Shown piece after piece: positions 8,865 through 16,624 of a stretch of DNA of 64,000 nucleotides. This DNA comes from an uncultured Rhodospirillales bacterium (GTDB taxonomy: Bacteria > Pseudomonadota > Alphaproteobacteria > Acetobacterales > Acetobacteraceae). The position numbers and the translations under genes were made by a program. The stretch covers positions 88,757 through 152,756 of the forward strand of contig CAIYCW010000040.1 of the NCBI GenBank assembly GCA_903924855.1, read 5' to 3'. Position 1 is the stretch's first letter, and every line of letters starts with the position of its first letter. The notes beneath the pieces are model-generated. The model was not told the origin of the DNA and did not search any database. It saw only the letters and a list, made by a program, of their open reading frames with translations.

Positions 8865-9743
8865 ATGCTGCACGAATTCGCCCGGGCGAAGGTCAACCTC
8901 TACCTCCATGTCACCGGACGCCGGGCGGATGGCTACCATCTGCTCGACAGCCTCGCCGTGTTCCCCGAGATCGGCGATCGGGTGACGGCGGAGCACGGCC
9001 CCGAGCTCACGCTGGAGCTGGACGGGCCGTTCGGCCGCACGCTGACCGCGGAGCCGGACAATCTGGTGCTGCGCGCGGCGCGTGGCCTGGCGGAGCTTGC
9101 CGGTGTGCCGGCCCGGGCGCATCTGACGCTTGCCAAGAACCTGCCGGTCTCCTCCGGGATCGGCGGCGGCTCGGCGGATGCGGCGGCGACGCTGCGCGTG
9201 CTGCAACTTCTGTGGAACGTGCAGGTGGAGCCGGACGCGCTGGTGGCACTGGCCACACGGCTTGGCGCCGATGTGCCGGTGTGCCTTGCGCAGCTGCCGG
9301 CCCGCATGCGCGGCATCGGCGAAATCCTGGCCCGCGCCCCCGCCATCCCGGCCTGCGGCATGGTGCTGGTCAACCCGCTGGTGGGGGTGGCCACACCCGC
9401 CGTGTTCAAGGCGCGCCAGGGCGGATTTTCGCCGGAGGCCAGGCTTGGCACCTATTGGGCGGATGCCGCGGCGATGGCGGATGATCTGGCCGAACTCTCC
9501 AATGATCTGCAGCCGCCCGCCATGGCGCTGTGCCCGGTGATCGAGGATGTGCTGCTCGCCATCGCGCGTCTGCCCGGCTGCCACCTGGCGCGGATGAGCG
9601 GCTCGGGCGCCACCTGCTTTGGGCTGTTCGACACCGCCGAAGAGGCCGCCCACGCGGCCACCGAGGTGAGCCGCGATGGCTGGTGGAGCTGGGGTGGCGC
9701 GCTTGCGGCAGAACGGGTTGCGGACAGCCCGGTCTTGTCATAA
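8865..9743 (+). CDS. ispE: 4-diphosphocytidyl-2-C-methyl-D-erythritol kinase
   Basis: 292-aa GHMP-family kinase that phosphorylates CDP-ME at the 2-hydroxyl in the non-mevalonate (MEP) isoprenoid pathway. Visible: N-terminal ARAKVNLYLHV with the catalytic Lys (K9), the GHMP ATP-binding loop PVSSGIGGGSADAA (residues 94-106), LGADVPVCL with the catalytic Asp, and the C-terminal MSGSGATCFGLF motif 3. It starts two bases after the TPR lipoprotein stop, implying translational coupling. The tRNA-Gln gene follows 41 bp downstream. Confidence 0.95.
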   Translation: MLHEFARAKVNLYLHVTGRRADGYHLLDSLAVFPEIGDRVTAEHGPELTLELDGPFGRTLTAEPDNLVLRAARGLAELAGVPARAHLTLAKNLPVSSGIGGGSADAAATLRVLQLLWNVQVEPDALVALATRLGADVPVCLAQLPARMRGIGEILARAPAIPACGMVLVNPLVGVATPAVFKARQGGFSPEARLGTYWADAAAMADDLAELSNDLQPPAMALCPVIEDVLLAIARLPGCHLARMSGSGATCFGLFDTAEEAAHAATEVSRDGWWSWGGALAAERVADSPVLS

Positions 9744-9784
9744 GCAATCGGCCCGCCCCTGTCCGGGGCCGGCATGTGGCTTGA

Positions 9785-9859
9785 TGGGACGTCGCCAAGC
9801 GGTAAGGCAGCGGATTTTGATTCCGCCATTCGGAGGTTCGATCCCTCCCGTCCCAGCCA
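9785..9859 (+). tRNA. tRNA-Gln (anticodon TTG)
   Basis: 75-nt tRNA. The acceptor stem TGGGACG pairs with CGTCCCA, followed by discriminator G and an encoded CCA. D-arm GCCAAGCGGTAAGGC; anticodon stem GCGGA/TCCGC with loop TTTTGAT giving anticodon TTG; T-arm GGAGG/CCTCC with TTCGATC loop. It decodes CAA/CAG glutamine. Confidence 0.96.
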
Positions 9860-9869
9860 GCTCCTTCCC

Positions 9870-9896
9870 GTAGGGCGGAAGCCGCAGGCCTCCGCC
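9870..9896. repeat. GTAGGGCGG-type palindrome, short form
   Basis: GTAGGGCGG at 9870-9878 begins a hairpin in which GGCGGAAGCC pairs with GGCCTCCGCC (one mismatch) around a GCA loop. It lies 10 bp beyond the tRNA and could help end its transcript. It belongs with the elements at 23906-23995, 57047-57133 and 59013-59041. Confidence 0.6.
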
Positions 9897-9922
9897 ACGC
9901 ACGCATCCAAGAACGACAGCGC

Positions 9923-9963
9923 CTTCTTTTTGTGAACAAAAAGAAGCAAAAAAACTTTTTCCG
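9923..9963 (+). repeat. AT-rich hairpin element, copy 1
   Basis: CTTCTTTTTGT, loop GA, ACAAAAAGAAG: a perfect 11-bp stem, followed by CAAAAAAACTTTTTCCG. This is one of six copies in the window (others at 19452, 19543, 33347, 38333, 62973). It is strikingly AT-rich in a GC-rich genome and sits between the tRNA and the next coding region. Confidence 0.75.
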
Positions 9964-10079
9964 TTTTTGGCCCGTGCGGGTGGGGCGGGTTCGCCCATCC
10001 TCGGCGGGCTTCGAACCTGGCCTTGATGGTGGGCGCAATATGCTTGCAGTCAGCCAGGGGGCGTGGAAGACACTGGTGG

Positions 10080-10745
10080 ATGGAGCGCCTGTCCCCTTCA
10101 TCCGACACCTTCAGTCTGTCCTGCGTGATCAGCGCGCTGCGGGAGCGTGTTGGGGCGTGGGGTGCGCGGGGGGTTCTGGGGCGGGCGCTGATGTTTCTGC
10201 TGTATCGGCGGCTGGGGGAGATCGGCCAGCGGATCGAGCGGATGATGGCGCGGTTCCGGGCGGGACACCGGCTGGGACGAGCGCCGCGCGAAGCCGCCGC
10301 CAAGGCGGTATCGTGTGACGGGCCGGCGGTGACGCAGCCTGGTGCCGATGAGCTTTCGGGCGTGACAGGGATTTGCGGCACCGCCATGCGGCCTGGCCGG
10401 GTTGCGCGTGTGTGGCCGGGGCGGTTCGGCTGGCTGGTGTGGGCTGCCGGGTATGAGGCGGCGGGGCTGGGGTCGCAGTTGCGGGCTGTGCTGGGCACGC
10501 CTGACATGATCGCGCTGTTGCAGGCATCGCCACAGGCGGCACGGATCCTGCGGCCGCTGTGCCGGGCCTTGGCCATCGAGACCGACATGCTGCGGCCGGG
10601 CGCGGTGAAGGTGCCGCGCCCGCCAAAGCCGCCTCGGCCGGCGCGGGTGCGCAAGCCGCGCCCCAAGATTGATTTCGGCCGCATTCCATTGCCAAGGGGC
10701 ATGCTGTCCGCGGCGCGGCGGCAGGGGTTCGGCAAATTGCAGTGA
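10080..10745 (+). CDS. Conserved-looking hypothetical protein
   Basis: 221 aa, function not recognised. The best start is the ATG at 10080 (GGAAG about 9 nt upstream). The N-terminal part is helical and basic (SALRERVGAWGARG..., LYRRLGEIGQRIERMMARFRAG). The middle third has a block WLVWAAGYEAAGLGSQL followed by TPDMIALLQASPQAARILRPLCRAL, which looks like a real folded domain. The C-terminus is a Pro/Arg/Lys-rich tail (RPPKPPRPARVRKPRPK), a likely nucleic-acid or membrane-contact region. An overlapping open frame on the other strand is low-complexity and less protein-like. No signal peptide or clear TM segment. Confidence 0.6.
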   Translation: MERLSPSSDTFSLSCVISALRERVGAWGARGVLGRALMFLLYRRLGEIGQRIERMMARFRAGHRLGRAPREAAAKAVSCDGPAVTQPGADELSGVTGICGTAMRPGRVARVWPGRFGWLVWAAGYEAAGLGSQLRAVLGTPDMIALLQASPQAARILRPLCRALAIETDMLRPGAVKVPRPPKPPRPARVRKPRPKIDFGRIPLPRGMLSAARRQGFGKLQ

Positions 10746-10969
10746 GAGATGATGCGGCAGAGCCGCGCCGTATTTGTTCCGGTGTGTTTATTTTATCCGG
10801 TGGTCTGGGCGGGGTGAGGTTGGGGGCTGGACCAGGCGGGGCTGAGGGTCGGCGGAGGGCTTCGCTGCGCGCGCCATGACGGGGGCGATGGCGGCGTGCG
10901 CCTGGGCGCCGGGCGCTCCGGAACTCGCACGATGTTCCTCGGCACGATTTCGCTTGCATCCGACTGTGT

Positions 10970-11000
10970 TTCGATATATCTGTTTATTCGCTATATCGAA
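10970..11000. promoter_or_regulatory. Perfect inverted repeat, probable PadR operator
   Basis: TTCGATATA (10970-10978) and TATATCGAA (10992-11000) form a perfect 9-bp inverted repeat with a 13-bp spacer, ending 19 bp before the padR-like ATG. PadR-family repressors commonly bind such AT-rich dyads in their own promoter, so autoregulation is the likely meaning. Confidence 0.7.
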
Positions 11001-11019
11001 GCTCATGAAAGGACATGAT

Positions 11020-11634
11020 ATGCATCATCACACAAAACACACCCATCACGCCCGCCCGCACGCCGCCCATGGTCATGCGCGCCGCTTCGTGCGCGACGAG
11101 ATGGGGGAGGAACAGCCGCGCGGCCGCGGGCATCGCGGCCATGGTGGTCGCGGCGGTGGGCGCGGCGGGTTGGGCCGCTTCTTTGCCCATGGCGATTTGC
11201 GGCTCGTCATCCTCAACCTGATCGCCGAACGCCCGCGCCACGGCTATGAGCTGATCAAGGCGATCGAGGATCAGGCCGGCGGCGCCTACAGCCCAAGCCC
11301 GGGCGTGGTCTACCCCACCCTCACCCTGCTGGAAGAGCTGGGCTATATCGCGGTCGAGGCGACGGAGGGCGCGAAGAAGCTGCACCGCATCACCCCGCAG
11401 GGCGAATCCTTCCTGGACGCCAACCGCCCCACCCTCAGCGCCCTGCTGGCGCGGATGGCGGAGGCCAGCCGGGTGACCCGCAGCGGAGAGGCGCCGCAGC
11501 TGCAACGCGCCATGGAGAATCTGAAGCTCGCCCTGCGCCTGCGCCTGGCCGCGGGCCCACTCACCCAACCGCAGATCGATGCCATCGCGGCGGCCCTCGA
11601 CGCCGCCGCCGCCACCGTGGAGAAAGTGCAATGA
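11020..11634 (+). CDS. PadR-family transcriptional regulator with His-rich N-terminus
   Basis: 204-aa regulator. Residues ~1-25 are a His-rich extension (MHHHTKHTHHARPHAAHGHA), followed by a Gly/Arg-rich linker (GRGHRGHGGRGGGRGG). The PadR winged helix begins at FAHGDLRLVILNLIAERPRHGYELIKAIE and includes the typical wing block PSPGVVYPTLTLLEELGYI. The C-terminal dimerisation helix follows. The start at 11020 has AAAGGA at ideal spacing; an ATG five codons earlier is less well placed. A perfect inverted repeat lies immediately upstream. The stop overlaps the DUF2218 start (ATGA). The His cluster suggests metal sensing, but that is inference. Confidence 0.88.
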   Translation: MHHHTKHTHHARPHAAHGHARRFVRDEMGEEQPRGRGHRGHGGRGGGRGGLGRFFAHGDLRLVILNLIAERPRHGYELIKAIEDQAGGAYSPSPGVVYPTLTLLEELGYIAVEATEGAKKLHRITPQGESFLDANRPTLSALLARMAEASRVTRSGEAPQLQRAMENLKLALRLRLAAGPLTQPQIDAIAAALDAAAATVEKVQ

Positions 11635-11939
11635 ACGACACCCCACAGACGCTTGTGGCCCAGGCCCTGGTCACCACCCCAGTGCCTGCCCGCTATCTCG
11701 GCCAGCTTTGCAAACATTTCCAGCATCGCCGCGAGGTGGTGTTGGAGGAAGGCCGCGGCAGCATCCGCTTTGACGCCGGGCTGTGCGAGCTGGATGTGCC
11801 GGACGAGACCACGCTGCGCATGAAGGTCACCGCCACCTCCGAGGACGGCCTGGCCACGCTCGAGGATGTCGTTGTCCGTCATCTGGTGCGCTTCGCGTTT
11901 CGTGAAACGCTGGACATAACGTGGCACCAGGCACGCTGA
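11631..11939 (+). CDS. DUF2218 family protein
   Basis: 102-aa cytoplasmic protein of the DUF2218 family. Its layout fits: an N-terminal segment with PARYLGQLCKHFQHRREV, then strands GSIRFDAGLCELDV and a C-terminal VVVRHLVRFAFRETLDITW. DUF2218 genes often sit beside PadR regulators and siderophore-interacting flavin reductases, hinting at a role in iron or metal handling; no reductase is present here. The start codon overlaps the padR stop by 4 nt, so expression is coupled to and probably controlled by that regulator. Confidence 0.85.
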   Translation: MNDTPQTLVAQALVTTPVPARYLGQLCKHFQHRREVVLEEGRGSIRFDAGLCELDVPDETTLRMKVTATSEDGLATLEDVVVRHLVRFAFRETLDITWHQAR

Positions 11940-11991
11940 TCGCACGGGCACGTGGGGTGGGTTCACACCCCGCCCATCGCCGCGAAGCCGA

Positions 11992-12183
11992 TCAACGCCC
12001 GCCTGTCAGACCCTTCAGCTTCTGGTCCGTGTTGTAGTTGGACAGCGCATAGACCGCCCAGATCGTGGCCGGGATCCAGCCGATCAGCGTCAGCTGCAGA
12101 ATGATGCAGGCAATGCCGGAGAATGGCCGGCCGATGGTGAAGAATGTCAGCCATGGCAGCAGGAAGGCAATGATCAGGCGCAT
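11992..12183 (-). CDS. Pmp3/YqaE-family small membrane protein
   Basis: 63 aa with two hydrophobic helices: LIIAFLLPWLTFFTIGRPFSG and IACIILQLTLIGWIPATIWAVYAL. The arrangement LLPWL...GRP...ILQ..LIGWIPA.IWA.YAL is typical of the Pmp3/UPF0057 family, whose eukaryotic members affect membrane potential and salt tolerance. The bacterial role is not well defined. The C-terminus is short and polar (NYNTDQKLKG). It lies between DUF2218 (convergent) and the dehydratase gene (same strand, 57 bp upstream). Confidence 0.8.
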   Translation of the reverse strand: MRLIIAFLLPWLTFFTIGRPFSGIACIILQLTLIGWIPATIWAVYALSNYNTDQKLKGLTGGR

Positions 12184-12240
12184 CGAATGATCCTTCGGAA
12201 AAACAACCCGTGCGCGGAATATCACGCCAAGCGCGGCCGG

Positions 12241-13959
12241 TCACCCGGGCTTGCGGCAGAACGCGAAGTCGCAGCCCTGGTCGGCCTGGGTCACCTGATC
12301 GAGGAAGAGCCGCAGATAGCCGCGCTCAGCCCCCGCGGGCTCGGGCGGCTTCACCCAGGCTGCCGCCCGCGCGGCAAGCTCCGCCTCCTCGACCAGGAGA
12401 TCGAGCCGGCGCGCCTGGGCATCGAGGCGGATGCGATCGCCGTTGCGCACCAGACCGAGCGGGCCGCCGATGGCGGCCTCCGGCGTTGCGTGCAGCACGA
12501 TGGTGCCAAAGGCGGTGCCGGACATGCGGGCATCGGAGATGCGCACCATGTCCTTCACACCCTGGCGCGCGAGCTTGCGCGGGATCGGGATATAGCCGGC
12601 CTCCGGCATGCCGGGCGCGCCTTTCGGCCCGGCGTTGCGCAGCACCAGAACATCGGAGGCCGCAACGTCCAGATCGTCGCTGTCGATCCGCGCGGCCATG
12701 TCCTCCAGCCCGTCGAACACCACCGCCCTGCCCTCATGCTGCATCAGCGCGGGTGTGGCGGCCGAGCGTTTCAGCAGCGCGCCGCCGGGCGCCAGATTGC
12801 CGCGCAGCACGGCAAGCCCACCGCCGGAATGGATCGGGTTGGCGCGCGGGCGGATCACATCCTGCCCGGGCACGATCTCGGCCTGGGCCGCGATATGGCC
12901 CAGCGTGTGGCCGGAGACCGAGAGCTGCGTGGTGTCGATCAGCTCGCCCAGCTCCCGCAGCAGCCGCGGCACGCCGCCGGCCCAGTGGAAATGCTCCATG
13001 TAATGCTGGCCGGAGGGTTTCAGATCGACCAGCACCGGCACGTCCAGCCCCATGCGGTCGAACGCCTCCAAGTCGAGATCGAAGCCGAGCCGCCCTGCGA
13101 TGGCGGCGAAATGGATGACGCCGTTGGTGGAGCCGCCGATCGCCTGCAGCACGGTGAGCGCGTTGCGGAAGGCTTCGCGTGTCATGATCCGATCCGGCGT
13201 CACATTGTCCTTCGCAAGACGGATGGCGGCGGCACCGGAGGCCTCGGCGATGCGGATGCGATCGGCGTGGGTTGCCGGGATCGAGGCGGCACCGGGCAGC
13301 GCCATGCCGAGCGCCTCGGTCATGCAGGCGATGGTGGATGCGGTGCCCATCACCATGCAGGTGCCTTTGGTGGGGGCGAGCCTGCCGCTGACCTCATCCA
13401 TCTCGGCCTCGGTGCGCTCTCCGGCGCGGAACTGGCCCCAGAGGCGGCGGCAATCGGTGCAGGCGCCCAGCACCTCGCCCTTGTAATGGCCGACCAGCAT
13501 CGGCCCGGTCGGCACCACGATGGCGGGGATGTTGGCCGAGGCAGCGCCCATCAGCTGGGCGGGGATGGTCTTGTCGCAGCCGCCGATCAACACCACGGCG
13601 TCCATCGGCTGGGCGCGGATCATCTCCTCGGTGTCCATCGCCATCAGGTTGCGCAGGAACATCGAGGTGGGGTGGGCGAAGCTTTCATGGATGGAGATTG
13701 TGGGGAACTCCATCGGCATGCCGCCATTGAGCATGATTCCGCGCTTCACCGCGGCGATCAGCTCCGGCACGTTGCCGTGGCAGGGGTTGAAGTCGGAATA
13801 GGTGTTGGTGATGCCGATGATCGGTCGGTCCAGCGCGTCATCCGAATAGCCCATCGCCTTGATGAAGGCGCGGCGCAGAAACAGGGAGAAGCCGGCATCG
13901 CCATAGGCGGTGAGCCCCTTGCGCAGGCCCTTGGGGCCGGGTGTGGCGTCGTTGGTCAT
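12241..13959 (-). CDS. IlvD/Edd-family dehydratase, probably sugar-acid type
   Basis: 572-aa Fe-S dehydratase. The family's three cluster cysteines are visible in order: NPCHGNVPE, IGGCDKT and GTCMVMGTAST. The base Ser lies in ISDARMSGTAFGT. The protein could be dihydroxy-acid dehydratase (branched-chain amino acids), but the ending ERGYLRLFLDQVTQADQGCDFAF and the block HYMEHFHWAGGVPRLLREL resemble aldonate (arabinonate/xylonate-type) dehydratases, which make 2-keto-3-deoxy sugar acids. I favour the sugar-acid role. Good ribosome site (AGGGAG) before the ATG. No sugar transporter or aldolase is adjacent. Confidence 0.85.
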   Translation of the reverse strand: MTNDATPGPKGLRKGLTAYGDAGFSLFLRRAFIKAMGYSDDALDRPIIGITNTYSDFNPCHGNVPELIAAVKRGIMLNGGMPMEFPTISIHESFAHPTSMFLRNLMAMDTEEMIRAQPMDAVVLIGGCDKTIPAQLMGAASANIPAIVVPTGPMLVGHYKGEVLGACTDCRRLWGQFRAGERTEAEMDEVSGRLAPTKGTCMVMGTASTIACMTEALGMALPGAASIPATHADRIRIAEASGAAAIRLAKDNVTPDRIMTREAFRNALTVLQAIGGSTNGVIHFAAIAGRLGFDLDLEAFDRMGLDVPVLVDLKPSGQHYMEHFHWAGGVPRLLRELGELIDTTQLSVSGHTLGHIAAQAEIVPGQDVIRPRANPIHSGGGLAVLRGNLAPGGALLKRSAATPALMQHEGRAVVFDGLEDMAARIDSDDLDVAASDVLVLRNAGPKGAPGMPEAGYIPIPRKLARQGVKDMVRISDARMSGTAFGTIVLHATPEAAIGGPLGLVRNGDRIRLDAQARRLDLLVEEAELAARAAAWVKPPEPAGAERGYLRLFLDQVTQADQGCDFAFCRKPG

Positions 13960-14062
13960 GGTCGTTCTCCCTTGCTGGCGCAGTGTAGAGCAGCGTTTCG
14001 TGTTACGACACCACCGCATCCGGGGAACAGCCCCGGGCGATGCGGCAGGGGGGATGTTGGGC

Positions 14063-14542
14063 ATGTTCAAAGCCGGACAGAAGGTGTGGCATCGCAACGG
14101 CCAGTACAGCGGCAGTGTGATCGAGTGCGATGGCGATCAGGTCTATATTCTGCAGGACAACGGCGTGGAGGCGGAGTTTCCAGCCCGCGACCTGACCACG
14201 ACGCCAGCAGCGGCTGCCGCAGCCGCGCCCACGGCGCGCGGCCAGGCGCCCGCGCAATCCGCCAAGCCGCTGCCCAACCGCCGCATCGTGCCGGCCGATA
14301 TCACGCCCGAGCATCAACGGGTGCTGGACATGATCCCGGTGCGCACCCGCCAGACGGTGGCGATGCTGTTCGATGCGAACGCCAAAGGCCGCAAGTTCAG
14401 CGCGCTGGACACGGCGGAGAAACTCAATGTCATCACCGACATCACAGACGTGCCCTATCGTGTGATGCGCGAATATCTGGGCCGCCCGGGCGAGTTGGGC
14501 CTGTTGATGGGCAAGGGGATCGCGGATCACCGCAAGGGGTGA
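14063..14542 (+). CDS. Hypothetical protein with small N-terminal beta domain
   Basis: 159 aa, family not recognised. Residues ~1-45 read as a small beta barrel (FKAGQKVWHRNGQYSGSVIECDGDQVYILQDNGVEAEFPARDL), like KOW/Tudor-type or ribosomal-like folds. A low-complexity Ala/Pro linker follows (TTTPAAAAAAAPTARGQAPAQ). The C-terminal half is helical (HQRVLDMIPVRTRQTVAMLFDANAKGRKFSALDTAEKLNVITDIT) and ends MGKGIADHRKG. The ATG at 14063 has GGGGGG 8 nt upstream; another in-frame ATG at 14054 sits too close to it. The dehydratase gene is divergent. A nucleic-acid-related role is possible but unproven. Confidence 0.65.
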   Translation: MFKAGQKVWHRNGQYSGSVIECDGDQVYILQDNGVEAEFPARDLTTTPAAAAAAAPTARGQAPAQSAKPLPNRRIVPADITPEHQRVLDMIPVRTRQTVAMLFDANAKGRKFSALDTAEKLNVITDITDVPYRVMREYLGRPGELGLLMGKGIADHRKG

Positions 14543-14580
14543 ACACAGCGCCCAATTGGCGCAGGGTCACCCAAGAATTC

Positions 14581-14667
14581 GTCATTGCGAGCGGAGCGAA
14601 GCAATCCATTGCACCTTATGTGCGTGTTTGCGGGTTCAATGGATTGCTTCGCTGCGCTCGCAATGAC
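14581..14667. repeat. Intact GTCATTGCGAGCG palindromic element
   Basis: An 87-bp palindrome. A 31-nt arm starts GTCATTGCGAGCGGAGCGAA (14581-14611), a 25-nt loop follows, and the complementary arm (14637-14667) has one mismatch. It sits between two convergent genes. Partial copies lie at 1809-1849 and at the right window edge. It is probably a REP/MITE-like dispersed element and may end both transcripts. Confidence 0.85.
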
Positions 14668-14709
14668 GCCCAAGCATGCGATCCGCTGATGGTGCCGAGA
14701 TCAGCCGCC

Positions 14710-16509
14710 CTACGCCCCGATCTCCTCGCGCAGCATCTCAAGCTCCAGCCAGCGCTCCTCGGCGGCCGCAAGCGCCGTCTCCGCCGCCGTCAGTGCCGCG
14801 GTTGCGGCGTCGAACGCAGCACGGTTCTTCTTGTAGAGATTGGGATCATCGAGCAGCCGGCGCTGCTTGGCGATCTCGGAGCTCAGCTTCTCCATCTCGC
14901 GCGGCAAGGTTTCCAGCGCGTGCTTGTCCTTGAAGCTCATCTTCCTGGCCTGCTGGCTGCGCGCCGCCGCAGGGGCCGGGGCTGCCTTCGCGCGTTCGGC
15001 CTCCACCGCCTTGGCCGCCCCGCCGCGCTGGTTGAGCATGTCCGAATAGCCGCCGGCATACTCGGTCCAGACCCCATCGCCCTCGGAATGGATCACGCTG
15101 GTGCAGACACGATCGAGAAAATCGCGGTCATGGCTGACCAGGATCACCGTGCCCGGATACTCCGCCAGCAGCTCCTGCAGCAGCTCCAGCGTCTCCAGAT
15201 CGAGATCGTTGGTCGGCTCATCGAGGATCAGCAGGTTGGACGGCTTGGCCAACGCCACCGCAAGCGTCACCCGCCCGCGCTCCCCACCGGACAGCACGCC
15301 CACCGGGGTGCGCGCCTGCTCGGGGGCGAACAGGAAGTCCTTCATATAGCCGATCACGTGGCGCTTCTGCCCGCCCACCTCGACATGGCTGCCGGTGCCA
15401 CCGGTCAGCGTGTCGGCCAGCGGCACGTCCGGATCGAGGCTGGAGCGGCTCTGGTCGAGGATGACGGTCTGCAGCGAGGCGCCGAGGCGGATCTCGCCGG
15501 AATCGGGCGCGATCTCGCCCATCAACAGCTTCAGCAGCGTCGATTTGCCGGCCCCGTTGGGCCCGATGATGCCCACCCGGTCGCCGCGCAGAATGCGGGT
15601 GGTCAGGTTCTTCACAATCGGCCGCCCATCGAAGGACAGGCTCACATTCTCCGCCACCGCCACCAGCTTGCCGGAGATCTCACCCTCCTGCGAGACCAGC
15701 CGCACCCCGCCGGCAGGTCCCCGCGCCTGGCGGGTCTTCTCGCGCAGATCGTGCAGACCGGCCAGACGCTTGACGTTGCGCTTGCGCCGCGCGGTGACAC
15801 CGTAGCGCAGCCAATCCTCCTCCATCACCAGCTTGCGGTCGAGCTTGTGGCGATCGCGCTCCTCCTGCTCCAGCACCTCGTCGCGCCAGGCCTCGAAATG
15901 CGCAAAGCCACGCTCGATGCGCCGCGCGATGCCGCGATCGAGCCACACGATCGCCCGCGACAGGCTTTCCAGCAGGCGCCGGTCATGGCTGATCAGCACC
16001 AAAGCGGAGCGCATGCTGGACAGCTCCGCCTCCAGCCAGGCGATCGCCGGCAGATCCAGATGGTTGGTCGGCTCATCGAGCAGCAGAATATCCGGGTTCG
16101 GCGCCAGCACCCGTGCCAGCGCGGCGCGGCGCGCCTCACCGCCGGAGAGGTTGGCCGGCAGCTCCGTGCCATCCAGCCCCAGCTGTTCCAGCAGATAGCG
16201 CGCGCGGTATTCGTCATCGCCCGGCCCGAGACCGGATTCCACATAGGCCAGGGTGTTGGCGTAGGCGGAGAGATCGGGCTCCTGCGGCAGATAGCGCACC
16301 GTGGCGCCGGGCTGGATGAACACGCTGCCCTTGTCCGCCGGGATGAGGCCGGCCGCGATCTTCAACAGGGTCGACTTGCCCGAGCCGTTGCGCCCCACCA
16401 GGCACAACCGCTCCCCAGGGCTCACCGAGATTTCGGCCCCTGTCAGCAGCGGTGCGCTGCCAAGTGCCACATGAATGTCCTGAAGAGCCAAAAGCGGAGG
16501 AGCTGCCAT
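14710..16509 (-). CDS. ABC-F family ATPase (Uup-like)
   Basis: 599-aa cytoplasmic ABC-F protein with two nucleotide-binding domains and no membrane segment. Domain 1 has Walker [10 protein letters not shown], signature [16 protein letters not shown] and Walker B with [11 protein letters not shown]. Domain 2 has [25 protein letters not shown] and [12 protein letters not shown]. The C-terminal ~85 residues form the charged coiled coil expected of Uup ([22 protein letters not shown], ending [20 protein letters not shown]). ABC-F proteins act on the ribosome or, for Uup, affect transposon excision and DNA structure. The ATG at 16509 is chosen because the ATP domain starts right after it. Divergent from fhs. 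Confidence 0.9.
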   Translation of the reverse strand: MAAPPLLALQDIHVALGSAPLLTGAEISVSPGERLCLVGRNGSGKSTLLKIAAGLIPADKGSVFIQPGATVRYLPQEPDLSAYANTLAYVESGLGPGDDEYRARYLLEQLGLDGTELPANLSGGEARRAALARVLAPNPDILLLDEPTNHLDLPAIAWLEAELSSMRSALVLISHDRRLLESLSRAIVWLDRGIARRIERGFAHFEAWRDEVLEQEERDRHKLDRKLVMEEDWLRYGVTARRKRNVKRLAGLHDLREKTRQARGPAGGVRLVSQEGEISGKLVAVAENVSLSFDGRPIVKNLTTRILRGDRVGIIGPNGAGKSTLLKLLMGEIAPDSGEIRLGASLQTVILDQSRSSLDPDVPLADTLTGGTGSHVEVGGQKRHVIGYMKDFLFAPEQARTPVGVLSGGERGRVTLAVALAKPSNLLILDEPTNDLDLETLELLQELLAEYPGTVILVSHDRDFLDRVCTSVIHSEGDGVWTEYAGGYSDMLNQRGGAAKAVEAERAKAAPAPAAARSQQARKMSFKDKHALETLPREMEKLSSEIAKQRRLLDDPNLYKKNRAAFDAATAALTAAETALAAAEERWLELEMLREEIGA

Positions 16510-16624
16510 GGCGCCTGAGTGCGGTGCAGCACGGCCCAAGTCAAGGGAGCTGCGTGTTGCGACTGGACGATGTCCCGCCAGATCGCCAATCTCCGCAGGA
16601 TCGCCCAGGGGAGTCGCCACACAA

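Noticed and set aside
9452-10735. A minus-strand open frame of 427 codons covering the end of ispE, the tRNA and the orphan gene
   Set aside because: It runs through the tRNA and through repeats, and its sequence is Arg/Ser/Pro-rich; the plus-strand frame is more protein-like.
12241-13959. Assignment as ilvD (dihydroxy-acid dehydratase)
   Set aside because: The family is right, but the C-terminal block and central motifs look more like sugar-acid dehydratases, so no gene symbol was given.
12187-16518. A 1443-codon open frame on the plus strand across the dehydratase and ABC-F genes
   Set aside because: It is antisense to two well-recognised minus-strand genes, is rich in His/Gly/Ala/Arg with no domain, and arises from the strong third-position GC bias.
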